Shown piece after piece: positions 11,380-22,602 of a DNA stretch of 64,000 nucleotides. The stretch lies in the NCBI GenBank assembly GCA_016801885.1, contig CM028892.1, forward strand, positions 6,270,114 to 6,334,113. Direction: 5' to 3'. Source of the DNA: Toxotes chatareus (lineage: Eukaryota; Chordata; Actinopteri; Toxotidae). Below the pieces are notes generated by a model, which was given only the letters and a program-made list of their open reading frames with translations, was not told where the DNA came from and made no database searches. The position numbers and the translations under genes are program-made. Position 1 is the stretch's first letter. Every line of letters begins with the position of its first letter.

Positions 11380-11770
11380 AAACTACGTAGACACTTGTCA
11401 GTGACAGCTGTAATTCTACCATTGCCTCAAGTAGTGAGTAATTGCGGACCATAATAGCTTTTATGTGAATTTTCCCCCCAGAAATCTGTTGCAACCAGTG
11501 TGATAATGTGGGGTTTCTGTGCACGTGGTGTGGGTATCCCACTGCAGCCAAGGTGCCCTATTGTTTTATGGCCGTCCACAAAACAAAGACAGCACATCCC
11601 TGACTTTAATGGCAGAAAAGCTCACTACGCTACTTAATCTGCACCTTGATTTACGTGCAGCTCAATCACACCAGCTCTCAGGCTAATGGCGTCTCCTTGC
11701 ACTTGATTTCATTACATTTAATGGCTCTCTAATTGTTGCATTTAATAAGAATCAGAGGAACAAAAAGCAC
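11380..11770. promoter_or_regulatory. Candidate conserved non-coding element
   Basis: A repeat-free stretch with balanced composition and many homeodomain-like cores: GTAATT, GAGTAATTGC, ACTTAATC, GCTAATGG, TCTAATTG, TTTAATAAG. No open frame spans it with a recognisable protein. Such clustering is typical of deeply conserved developmental enhancers. Conservation itself cannot be tested from one sequence. Confidence 0.3.
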
Positions 11771-13359
11771 AAAGAAAGACTTGCAAAGACCAACTATCAG
11801 GTACGCACACGCGCAACATTCTTTCAAAGCATTTACTAATTGTAAATGACAGTGAATGTTTGCAGCCTCCAACACCAGAATGAAAGAACAGTCACATATG
11901 TCAAGCGAGAGGTAAAGTAAGAGAATTTAAATAGAACTGTTAAAGAGGATTTTATTTTTTAAGACAGGAAAGTATTGGAGGATCATGTAATGAGGGGAAC
12001 ACATCAGAGAGTAACATTGACAGAAGAGTGTGAGGTTTTTGCTGAAAGGTGGGTGTTCAGTTTACATCTCTGTCTTGCTGAAGAAGGTGCTGCGTCGCCG
12101 CCTGTTAGTTTAAAACTGACAGCCGCCTGAACGCTGACAAGTTTGTGCACATCCTCTCAGAACCTAATCGGCTGAGTACAGCTGGGCATCAACAGTCGCA
12201 GCTAAATTGATCGCCTCGGAACAAGTTGGTTTCGCGTGCAAGCCTTCACTCACTGTGCCACTTCAACGTAAACGTCCATACATGATGCACAAAGCAAATG
12301 ATAGACCTGCTAGAAATGTCAGATAAGAACAAAGGTGCCTATCAAGCAGTAATTCATGATTTCTGTAATGGATGGTTCCTTTTCCAGTTGTATTGAATGC
12401 TCTGTCTTGTGCTAAATGGAAGCTCATGTCCAGATTTTTACCCAACATAATAGCTCCTTGCTTCTTTGTAATATTCATCTTTTCTCCTTTTGATAAAAAA
12501 AATATTTTAGCTGAGGTGATGACAGGTCAGAGACGTCTTCGATGCTCTTTGGAATTTGTTTTGTTTTGTTGCCTTTCATCAGTCATGTGGTTTTGTCCTT
12601 TTACTAGTCACCCCTTGTTATCCACCCATTACAGCTGATGCTGATTGATCTTCTCCCAGTCAAGCACAGGCTCTGTTATCTGATTTCCTCCATCAGTGAT
12701 TGTGAATCTTTCTTAACACACCTTGCCTCTATAACTGTGGTCTTGCCACACAATCAGTACAGTAATTCACTCTGTTATCACACATGTTCCACACCCTGCA
12801 TGGCTATTTGGAAGACATTCTAGCAGAGTGATTCACCATTCTATGGGATCTCTGTAAGTGCTGCACATTTAGTCCGAGTTTTATCTCAAAGAGCTTGTTG
12901 GTCGCTATTTACACATTCAGCAGAATTTGCTACATTAGCCTTTGTTTGGAGTTGTGTTTCTGGTTTTCTGGTGATCCAGTTCCTCTCAGATCACTCTGGT
13001 TTTCACTCAGTTTTGGTTTCCGATGAATCCTGAGGGAAATGTCTGGCTCTTCAGCTGATAGATGCCGCTTCCTGAGCTTACATGGTGTTGAAACACACAC
13101 AAAATGTTCAGTTTTAAAATTTACACCTGAGAATGAGGCACAATGTGCTAGTTTGTGTTTTCCTTTTTAGTTTTAATTTGATAAGTCATTTCCTGCATTT
13201 ATACCCAGAGCAAAAGTGTGAGGCACTAATTAGTAGGGATGGGTTGTGTCTCACTGTTGCTGTAACCCCACAATGTGATTTATCCTGCTAAGACAGTAAT
13301 TGTCTGATTTTTTTTCCGTAACAAAACTTGTCTGGAGCAGCTTTAAAAGCATCGCGCCA
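11771..13359. other. Unique non-coding stretch, nothing recognised
   Basis: No repeat family, RNA gene or supported exon. Short frames at 12372-12823 encode hydrophobic, cysteine-rich peptides with no known domain and overlap minus-strand frames. Confidence 0.6.
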
Positions 13360-13640
13360 CCATTGTTTGTGGCTTGCTGTCAACACACTAGCGCTGGTCA
13401 GTAACACTTTTTCTCCCATTTATGTGTCTCCATGCATCACTCTCTCCCACTCTGCTCCATCCAACATCAAAGACAACTAGCACGGCCGCACGGCGAGCGG
13501 GAGAGCTGTAATCCATTGCTGTAAATAGCAATCAGAAGATGAATGTGGGGAACATACAGGGCATTATTGCGCTAATATTCACGCGTCTGTTGGGAACTAT
13601 TTTCAGCACCACACTGTTATTTATTCCTTGTGCTTAAAAG
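13360..13640. promoter_or_regulatory. Candidate regulatory element with a REST half-site
   Basis: The motif ttcagcaccac at 13602-13612 matches the left half of the REST/NRSF site exactly, but the right half (GGACAGCGCC) is absent. The stretch also has CpG-rich words near 13484-13500 (cacggccgcacggcgagcgg) and TAATCC/CTAATAT cores. This is inference; no gene is seen. Confidence 0.25.
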
Positions 13641-14596
13641 TGGGCAAAATAAACTTAATCCAGCAAACACCGGCGAACAAGTCATATTTCTTGTGTTGCT
13701 TCTGTGTCTTTTATTGCAATGATGGATTACAGCTTTTAAAGGAAACAGTGTCTCTCTGAGGTGGTTTTGATGTTAGTACTGAATGGGAGATACTATAATC
13801 TAAAATAACACAGAGTACAGTAAAATAGAAGTACCAGGGAAAATCAGTATCATTTTTTTTTTACCCTGAGCCATGGTGCCGTATCACTGAGTGAGAAAAT
13901 GAAAGCCCATTAATAATAGAGTGAGGATAATTTAATTTTAAAGTAAAAACAGCGACAGGAGTGATTCTGACACCACATGTGGAGCTGTGGGAGAATGTGG
14001 GGGCATTATTTATACATCAGACTTTCAGTACCTGAAATTTGCACTTCTTAAAATGAATAAAAGTTGCTACATGGATTATCAAGTTAAATTAGATGCCACC
14101 ATGTGGCTGTTGTTCTAATTAATAACTCTGCATATTACTAAAGAATAGGCTCTGCAGGCTGATGATTTACAGCCTTAAGATTAGAAGTTAGGTTGCTTTG
14201 GGTAACTGACCCTTCGCTGCACTCCTCCTTTGCTTAGGCGATGTATGTGGAGCCACCTCAGCCATGTAGCACAGTATCTGGTATGTGACGTATCTAAGAC
14301 CTCTTTGAGAAGATTGTGGTTTTAAAAGGAGTCAGCTTCTGCTGGTTGGCGTGTTACAATTGGTCAAATCAGTGAGTGACAAAATTTCCAGGTTGAATTT
14401 TGACAGCTTCCTTTGTCTGCCTCTGAAATTAAGGACCAGTTTTTTGAAAATTACTTAAAATCTTTGAGTGCTATCCTTGTAAGCTGCAAGGAGTGGGACG
14501 GGGCTTAAGATCTACCTACATTCGCTGCACATGTATCTTATCACACAGTAATTCTGCATCAATCTTGTTGAAGCACCCTTGAATCAGTTTGGATAT
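13641..14596. other. Non-coding, AT-rich, nothing recognised
   Basis: A short poly-T (13852-13861) and AT-rich unique sequence. No repeat family or gene. Confidence 0.6.
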
Positions 14597-14765
14597 AGTG
14601 CCTTGTTCAAGAGCACTTCAGTAATATGGATGATGCAGCACTGGCCACCCACCAAACCTGTGCTCGCTACAGAGCCACTTCTTTTCGGGCTGCAGATGAA
14701 ACCAGCAACCTTTTGGTTACTGGTCAGGACGTGAACATGTCTAGGCAGAGCAGCCTCCCACACGT
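14597..14765 (-). mobile_element. Decayed tRNA-derived SINE (minus strand)
   Basis: Read on the minus strand, the order is that of a fish tRNA-derived SINE. A head equivalent to gggctgctctgcctaga with box A-like sequence is followed by cctgaccagtaaccaaaagg, then a box B-like ggttgctggttTcatc, then the body ending in the equivalent of the gtgcccttgagcaaggcact motif (here gtgctcttgaacaaggcact). Pol III-derived SINEs are moved by a partner LINE. The copy is diverged in box B, so it is unlikely to be active. A minus-strand open frame at 14584-14946 is merely a translation of this repeat. Confidence 0.7.
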
Positions 14766-15724
14766 TCGCTCGGTGAGTAAGTCCTCCTGATGCTGTGGCT
14801 GTTTGCTCAGGCAAATTCAAGTCAGGAGAGAAAGAGACAAAGAAAAGGGCTGAGTGGGTAGAGACTGTAGAGGGAGGAGGCATACTGAGGAAAACAGAGA
14901 GCAGAGAGGTGCACCAAGCGAGGGAGAGCTTGGGAGAAGAATGCAAAAAAGAGATAAGTGAGCCTCGGTTTTTAATCCTTCTCCTTAGTCTGTTTTCACA
15001 TCTACAGCAAAGCAGAGGAGGGCAATCTCATTTACATCCCAGCACACGTTTGCCTCCCAGTAGCCTCTGGAGGATCCCTAATCAGCCACAATTGGAAAGA
15101 TGGATTTTTCAAAACGAGTCTTTGATGTGGGGGTTTAACATTTGTTTTTTTGATCTAATTATATAATAGGCAGGCCAGCCGTGTCAGGGGTAAAGCAGGC
15201 ACATGTCTCATCAGTGAAACAACAAATCAGAACAATGCAGTTTTTGTCCATTGGGAAACAACGGTGAACTTTTGTTAGGTAACAGGATGACTTGCTTACT
15301 TTTAAGTGATTTTTTTAATGTTTTTTTATAGGTTGGTAAATTATATTCCTGGTTATTTAAATCCTAAAATAATAATATAAAAACAGAAATATAGAGGTTT
15401 TTTTCAGATTCCACCTTTCATTATTTTGTAATTACTTCTCAGACTGTAGTTTGGACATATATCGACCTGTGACTTAACGCACACATAATCTTTTAACTGG
15501 CAATAATTCACAGAGCTCACCAAGGATATAGAAAAATTACCTGCTTTTCTAATTTGATTCCAACATTACCTAAGCAACTGTCAGGAAGATGCAGCTTCAG
15601 GACTCTCTGGCAATCTGTCTCTTAGTGTGCTCAATAATTCCAGAGTAAAATGTATGAACAATCAGTGTCATGCATCGTAGTTTTGGGTTGAAACAGGATG
15701 TTGTACTATCACATACTGCTGGGT
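14766..15724. other. Non-coding; purine-rich patch 14820-14960
   Basis: An AG-rich plus-strand patch yields a charged, low-complexity frame (14795-15166) that I do not take as coding. The remainder is unique AT-rich sequence. Confidence 0.5.
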
Positions 15725-15844
15725 AACGTTGGGTCTCTGTAAATCATATTATGAAGAGTACAGTCTAGACCTGCTATAAATGAAAAGTGCCCTGAGATTA
15801 CTTCTGTTAAGATTTGGTGCTATACAAATATATTTGACTTGACT
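15725..15844 (+). mobile_element. Retroposon 3' tail (L2/Rex-like LINE type)
   Basis: The sequence follows a widespread fish retroposon ending. It has gttgggtctctgtaaat, then a tctagacctgct block, then aaaagtgccctgagatta, then gatttggtgctatacaaat, and a short tail of ttgact units. The ctttgagata...gctatacaaata signature is shared by the 3' ends of several teleost LINEs and the SINEs that use them. Only the tail is present, consistent with 5' truncation. Confidence 0.7.
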
Positions 15845-17249
15845 AAGTATAAAGGGAGCACTTGGGGAGTAAATGACTGTTGTGAGGCAATCCACTTTGA
15901 AATGTTATGCACATAATATTCAGCAGCCGCAGATTATGAATTTCACTTTCAGAACAATGAATAAATTGGGACACAAATTCAGTACAAAAAGACTTTTGTT
16001 TTTCAAACAAGATACTGTAGGTTAATAAAACGGTTTCCATGCCATCAGTGGCAGAGTAACCTTTTCTAAATATTGTCTGCATCCCTAAGAATGGTTTTTA
16101 TCTTTGCTTACTCAGCCTTGCATTCAATACATTTGTAAACAAGAGTGAATCTTTACAATCCACAAGTTAACCTTTCTCCTTATATATTGGAACAATTGGA
16201 CCAATATCTAATCTTCAGGGGATTGAAGCTAAATCTTACAGTCAAACAGTCAAATCCAGAAAACCATGAATAATACGATGTAGTCGTTCAAAACCCAATA
16301 TATTCCAGCAACTTTTCCTTCAATTATGAAATGACTTACTTGATTAAAGCACTCCAAATCAAACATAACTCTTAAAATGCTTATAAAACACTTTTGCAAA
16401 ATGGAGCTTCATTGATTATCTTTACTGCAGTTGCTTAGCATTTGCCAATAACACTATGGGTTCTTGACTTAATGTTCATTAACTGTTAAATGTCCTTCTA
16501 TGGGCTCAGTGCTGTATGTGTCTCACTTTTATACCCATCGCTGTAAGTCCTTGCAATTCTACACTGATGTATATCAGATCTGTGATGTATAATGAGGACT
16601 GGTGCAACATAAAGATAAGTAACGCACAGGTGAGGCTTTGGTTATTTCACACGACAGATTTCTGTTTGTGCTGTTCTCCCTTCGCTCCTCTGACCGGTTT
16701 GAAGCTGGTGGAGCCCTGATGGAGAAACTTGGCGTCAGGTTTTCAGCAGACATCGATCAGGATTATCAGGGTTTAGCAACATTTTGAATCTAACTCAGAG
16801 GACAGTCCTTGGATTGTTACCATACGCTGCTTGGTTTGTCATGAATATTCACTGTTACAGACAAGTACTCAGGTGTTGAATTTTTTCAGGGGCTTTTAGA
16901 TTAAATGGGTAGAAAAATGTTTCTGTGTAATGGTGGTGTTGTCAGGGAAAGTTATAGCAGTGTTGTTTCTCTCATGAATGGAAAATGACTTGAAAAGAAG
17001 AATGACGCAGCAGAGTGTAAGATGACATATTATATGAGAGATATCTTGAGGTTACAAGTCCCCAACATTCCACAGAAGCTCCTAGGCAGTCCTCTGTTAA
17101 AGAAACATCCTTCTCAACAAATCAATTTCAAGCAAACTCCCAAAGGAAACCAAGTGGGAGCAAGGCAATCTGTTTGGTTAAGTTCATTAGAGACAAAAAG
17201 CGGCAAAGTTTTTCTGCCACTTTTTCTTTTGTTTTGTCTTGGGGGAGCC
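15845..17249. other. Unique non-coding stretch, nothing recognised
   Basis: No gene or named repeat. Short frames near 15843-16082 (minus) and 16516-16719 (plus) have no recognisable domain. Confidence 0.6.
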
Positions 17250-17660
17250 TTGGAAAAACCCCTAGTTATTGTTCATTAGCGTCATTATCTTTTATCTCAT
17301 CAGTGGTCATCTTCCTCATGCGCGCTTTAATCTTGCAGTTTGAGTCAAGGCAATTATCCAAATAACTTAACTAATTACGCAGTGGTTGCTCAGCGGGAAC
17401 ATAAAAGTTTCAAGGATGATTAACGGTAGATAGAGATCTGTGGAACATTAGAAAAAGTTTCACCCCTGTGACAGCTAGTAATTGGAACATTCACGGCGTG
17501 AGAATGGCCGCACTTTGTTGAATTTGGCCTCTCATTCACTTTTCTGCATTTCCCTCTGCTCATACAGTGGCTACCAGTCATTAAACTGGAATTGCAATTT
17601 ACACTTTATCGCAATGAGAGAGAATCGGTAATTGAGCTGTACGTTATTTTGTTGACCTCT
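17250..17660. promoter_or_regulatory. Candidate conserved non-coding element
   Basis: Repeat-free sequence with multiple TAAT cores: CATTAGCG, CTAATTACG, CTAGTAATTGG, CATTAAAC, GGTAATTGAG. It includes an interspersed CpG (catgcgcgc). This is enhancer-like composition; the function is inferred, not shown. Confidence 0.3.
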
Positions 17661-19053
17661 ATTTGTTTCCTGCTCTGTTCATCACTTTCTTTGTGTTATT
17701 CTCAGTAGAGCCATGGTGACAAGTGCTGTCAATAAGGCAGCAACATAGTTAACACTCAGTTCTTCAGGCGTGGGTGGACAACATACACGTACCTGTTGTA
17801 CATTTGCAGTTTTCTTTTTGCAGTTTGACTTTTTGGATAAAAAGACACCATAGATATCTATTATGTAAGACATCAGTATTAAAACACACTGTCTGTACAC
17901 ATCCAGTTATGTAATTTTAGTGGGACGTCTGATTTAATTGCTTTGAGCCACAGTCATTTTGCTTGCTGTGAGTGTCTCAGTTCCTGACTGGTGTCTGTTT
18001 TGTTCTGGCAAACATGGGCCGCCATGTTACCGATCTCAGTTGCAGCCGAACTCCTGCATATTTAATTTTTAATACAGTGATTTTGATATTTACTCAGTTT
18101 TCAGTTTTATTCAATATAAAAATGTAACTAATGAAAAAGTCATGGCATTAAATTTAATTTGAAAAGGAAAGGAAATAAACAAATCTTGGCTGGTCCTCGT
18201 GGCACCCCAGGGTGCCACAGTCCCCACTTTGCATGTTTGCTCTCATTTTGCTGTTGTGGATTAAAATGTGGCCGAAGTCTGATTCCTCTCCATGTTTTTT
18301 CCAGTGTAATGAAAAAAAAAAAAAACCCGAAATATCCCGGCGCCTCAGTAAGTGCCCGTCCACAGTTAAAGTACAGCAGGGATCAGTACATTTTAAAAAC
18401 ATGTTAAAACAAGTATACAGTAGGATACATATGTAACTCCTGACGTTAGCTTAGTCATTGCACAGCAGGCCCCGGGCATCTCTTTCCCCTTGAAGTTTTG
18501 GAGCTTCTCTATAATGCATGAAGAGTGCAAAAGTCTGCTGGGTGGCGTGGGTGGATCGAGGAGCCGCTCCTGAGCCGACATCAGGATGACAAACCCAGGT
18601 ACTGACAGGCCTGTCCTGCTCCTGCTGCACCACTGTCCTAATCAGCCAGAGAACATGTTCCGTGTGTGACCTGTACTTGTGTGCACACACTCTACGTCTT
18701 CACACATCTTTTCTGTAAACAGGGATATCCTCTTCTTGGTGGGAGGATACAGAACGGCCGCTGTTGTCAACCTGTTACAATGGATGTGTGACTTTGGTGA
18801 GATACACTTTCTATTTTTATCACCCGTCTCTGCAGCCATAGTGATGCAGCAGGACACTGAACACTATGTGGTAGTTCTAGTTTCACACACTTCTTGTAGG
18901 CATTCTCTGTCTAGCTCAAGGGCACCTAAGCAGGGCTGGTGCCCTCTGAGGGGCTTGTAGCCAGGTTTATCCGGTTGAGGGATGGTCTCACCAGCCCACG
19001 CTGTTCAGCTCAATTCAGCTCCATTGATCTCTCTGTCTGCCAGCTCCCTGCAG
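17661..19053. other. Non-coding; short A-run at 18310-18325
   Basis: No gene is recognised. A segment near 18893-18965 (ctcaagggcacctaagcagg) faintly resembles the GGGCAC body of fish SINEs, but is too short to call. A gagccatggtgac word near 17708 is a weak X-box-like motif. Confidence 0.5.
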
Positions 19054-19206
19054 GCTAACATTTATCAGTTAATTGGGCTTAAAGCCACTCTTCTTGGCGG
19101 GAGCGCATTCTGGCGACAACTCAATACAGCCCAAGCGACTGCCCACGATGTTGTGGGATTCGAAACAAAGGCCACTCTCCTTCATCAACTCTTGCCTCAT
19201 GTGCCT
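19054..19206 (+). other. Exon-like open segment (candidate only)
   Basis: A plausible acceptor (tccctgcag) ends at 19053 and a GTGAGT donor begins at 19207. The 153 bp between them are 51 complete, open codons in one frame (phase 0 at both ends). The translation is not a domain I recognise and no partner exon is visible in the window. An open frame of this size between chance splice words is common in 64 kb. The region also contains CAGTTAATTGGG, so it may instead be a conserved non-coding element. Confidence 0.15.
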
Positions 19207-21699
19207 GTGAGTGGAGTCTTGAACAAACTTTTGATCTTATCTCGCGAGCGTGAGGAATGCTGAGTTGTGACAGGAAAGTGTGATTCTGTGCAAAGCCTAT
19301 TAAATCCACAGAAACTCTCGAAGGGTTACTTTGCACCCGAGCGTGGACCAAATTTTAAACTGATGTCCTTTGTCTTTAAAAATGGATGCTTGAATTAACT
19401 TACAGCACAGCGAACCGTCTTCTACAGTAAATGCTTGTTAGTGTATGTGAAGCTGTTTAGGATTCAGCACCTTTTCCCTGACCCGTCTGTGAATACCAAT
19501 CAGATACCATCACAAAAATAGACTAATTGTCACTGTTATTATCCTGCCAGTGAAACCGTCACTGTGTCATGTTATTCATAACAAGCAGGCGAGTGCGTGG
19601 TGTGTGTGCCTCAGTCTCAGTAGCATGGTGACTGGATATAAAGTGAAGACACTTAACATTTCAGCCACGCTTGCACTCTACTCGCACCAATAGAAACACA
19701 GGAGAAGCGAGGCTAATGCTAATCTACATTAGGACACAGCTATCATTCCTAATATTGTTTACTGCTGGTACAAAGCAACACACACATTTGTCATGGCCAC
19801 AACATTGTGTTACTTTTTAGCTGCTGTTTAAAAAGGATTATTTACATCAGTGGAGGTTGTTGTATCCCTTTGTTGCAGTATTGACCCTGACCACCAAATA
19901 AATATTCTGCCAGTGCTCCTCTTCCTGAGAGATCATCAACAATTTCATAGCATCTGGTGGCTGGGGTGGAGAGAACTCATTTGTTCAATGGATTCATCAG
20001 TGATTGATTTGTGGGTGGTGTAGACCACGCAGGCCCCTCTGGAGCTCAGATTGTGTCTGCAGTTTGCAGAGTTACAGCTCTGTCGCCATAGAGACAGCTC
20101 GCGCTTTTGGGGGGCATTGGCGTTGACAAGAGAAACAAATGCAAATTTAATCACTGTGAATCAGCCTCGTACCAACTGAACCCTTGAGACAACAAGTCAT
20201 CCTGAAATGCCCGGAGATGCTGTGAACAGCCATCATATTTGTACTTGAGCTGTCAGTTACACAGTGTCTGTGTGAATTCTGCACATCACCAGGCAGGTGT
20301 ATTTACAGGACATGGACATTTACTTGTTGACAGTGAGCTGTCTGTATCAGTTATGGAGAGCTCGAGAGCTGCCTACAGACTCCCACAGTGTTCAGTCCTG
20401 TGTCCTGCTGTTATTAGAGACATGTCTGAACTCACCCATGGAATTCGTCTTTAGACAAGCTGTGTGTTCGGCCCCCTATGGTCCTGCACTGATGGAAAAT
20501 GGTGTTCGTTAAAGGCTCTGTTCCAAGGTGGGATTTTTATTTGTCTGTGTTATTACAAATGTCAGTGGGATTTTGAATGAGGTTTTCTTGTGGAACACAA
20601 CCTGGAAGTTCTGGTGTCTCTTCAGCTCTCTATCCAGCCTCTGCTCTAGCTGTTAAGCCAAGCTCTGAACCCCCGTTTGGACCGGAAGTGAAGGTGGAGT
20701 CTCTGGATAAAAGCAGCGGCTTGGCTATGTTTTTTTTTTTTTTAATTTGAGAAGGGGCTGTGCTCAGGCCAAACTGTGCTGTTAAATTGCTCTTTAGGCA
20801 TACTCTTCCATCATTCGCCATTTTCATTAAGCATACTCTTTCTCGTGGCTGTTAAAGCCTCTATCCATTGTAAAGTCATTTTCCTGGTAAGGACATCTTG
20901 TTTCCATGGCATGAGAAAAACTGAATTACCATAAGACATCTTAAAACCCCGTTGGACCTCCTCTTAAAGCATGCTGGGTAACTGGAGCGAATATGCCTCG
21001 GACAGCCATATCGCAGCTCTAGCTCTGTAAATCGTCCTGTGCCCTGAATGTCATAAAAAAAGATATGAGCAGCCTTTGCTTTATGGCAACATAAAATCTG
21101 ACGATTCTGTCTGAGGCTAAAACAGCCATGCAGAGGGCTTTTGGTTTTTAAAGCCATCAGGCGCTGATGAATAGCCAGATTTGACAGAACTAACAGCATT
21201 AAAGTTTCAGAATACATGTGTGTTGTGCGTGAGCAGTGTTTTAATTTAGTTTGAAAAGAGTGCGCCTTCATATTAATGATATTATTATCTGAGAACAATG
21301 AGTTTTCATTTTTCAGCCCTGACGATGGGCATTTTACTCATACATAAAAAATGTTTGTAGTTTTTTACACATACTGTACTCGTGAGATGGAGAGCACTTC
21401 TGTATGCGAGCCTTTGGTTTTGAAGGCTAGATACTCAAATGGAAATGGGATGAATTAATCAGGAAGTAGCCTGAAGTACCAGGGTCAGTTGTGAGTATTA
21501 GTTTCCTTTTGTCCCCAGCAAATAGCCTGACTATGAAAGCACTGACTGGACCGAGCGTGGTCGGGGAGCAGACACATCTGGTTTCTCATTGCATTTCTTT
21601 CATTTGGCTTGGTTTTCACTTTCTTTGGTGGTCTGACCTTCTCACTGCTGAATTTCTCTCATTTTTAAATTTCAAAATTTACTGCATCTGGGTAATATG
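19207..21699. other. Unique non-coding stretch; poly-T at 20730-20743
   Basis: No gene is recognised. An RFX X-box-like palindrome gtcgccatagagac lies at 20082-20095. A ZNF143-like word gcatgctgggta lies at about 20969-20980. Overlapping frames at 20239-20512 differ between strands and reading frames and carry no known domain. Confidence 0.5.
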
Positions 21700-21990
21700 T
21701 TTACTTAGGACTGAAATATTCCCTTATGTGCGGTACTTAAGGACAGCATTGAAGTAAATGTACTTTTCTTGAGTATTATATCTGCTCTATTACTTTTTAT
21801 ACCACTACAATTATTTGACAGCTGCTAGTTACTTTAAAAATGTAGATTCTATACGGAAAACATATGAAGAGCTTATAAAGAACAGTTAAGCAGTGATAGA
21901 AGATTCATGTTTTATGTCTGTTCTGCTTAAATGATTGTGCAACACGCTGCTGCAACCAATAATTATCGTTATCTGACTGGTCTGCTAATT
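21700..21990 (+). mobile_element. Decayed hAT-type non-autonomous repeat (GTAAATGTACTT family)
   Basis: The words ggtacttaagga, gcattgaagtaaatgtactt, cttgagtatt, tatttgacagctgctagttacttt and aaaacatatgaagagcttataaa occur in the order found in a very common fish repeat whose full copies start CAGTGGTGGAAAGTAAC and are usually classed with hAT elements. The terminal repeats are not recognisable here, so this is an internal, old fragment. The family call is from memory of the consensus. Confidence 0.7.
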
Positions 21991-22576
21991 ATCAAATATA
22001 TCAAAGCAACCTGGAGCCAAAAGTGATGACAAAGCAGCATTAGCAAAGATCAAACATGATATTGTAGGATGGGAAAAGGCCTGTTTGCATAAAAAGACAT
22101 GGGACCCACCATGAATCCCCTGGCATTTGCAGTAATCATTATAGTGCTTGAGCATAACTGTTTCCCTGGAATGACTTTTATTTCTCTGCCTCAGCTGTGC
22201 AGATGTGTCACTTACAGGAATTGTAATCATTTTAATAAGTTGCATGGTTGCGGGGGAAGAATGAGCTGATTAAGTTACCATCGAGTCCCGACTGTTGCAT
22301 AGAGACCATCTCTCTCCATTCATCACAAGACCCCAGTTGTTCTGCTCCCGCCAGCCAGACACACAGAGACTCATTCTGAGCACTTGCACTTGGTCAACAA
22401 CAAAAAAAAAAAGTGCATTTCTAATTGTGTCAAATTCACCAGAAAATGTCCCATTTGGAACCAAGGGGAAACCTCACCATTAGGCTTTTTCGGCAGTGCT
22501 GCTGTATCCCCAGCGATTGTGAATGGTTCTGTCTGTTCAGAGCACACTAACCTGTTAATACCCCTGCCCACCCATC
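21991..22576. other. Non-coding; A-run at about 22400-22412
   Basis: Frames in opposite directions share 22295-22640 and code for repeat-influenced peptides. No gene is recognised. Confidence 0.6.
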
Positions 22577-22602
22577 TACACACACAGATACACACACACA
22601 CA
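22577..22602. repeat. Interrupted CA microsatellite
   Basis: CACACAGATACACACACACACA; one GAT interruption. Confidence 0.9.

Noticed and set aside
14584..14946. Minus-strand 120-codon frame
   Set aside because: Much of it is a translation of the SINE copy at 14597-14765, the rest of purine/pyrimidine-rich sequence.
18893..18965. Faint SINE-like words (ctcaagggcacctaagcagg)
   Set aside because: Too short and without box A, box B or tail.
20461..20485. CTCF-like word (reverse strand accatagggggcc)
   Set aside because: When aligned to the core, several 5' positions disagree.
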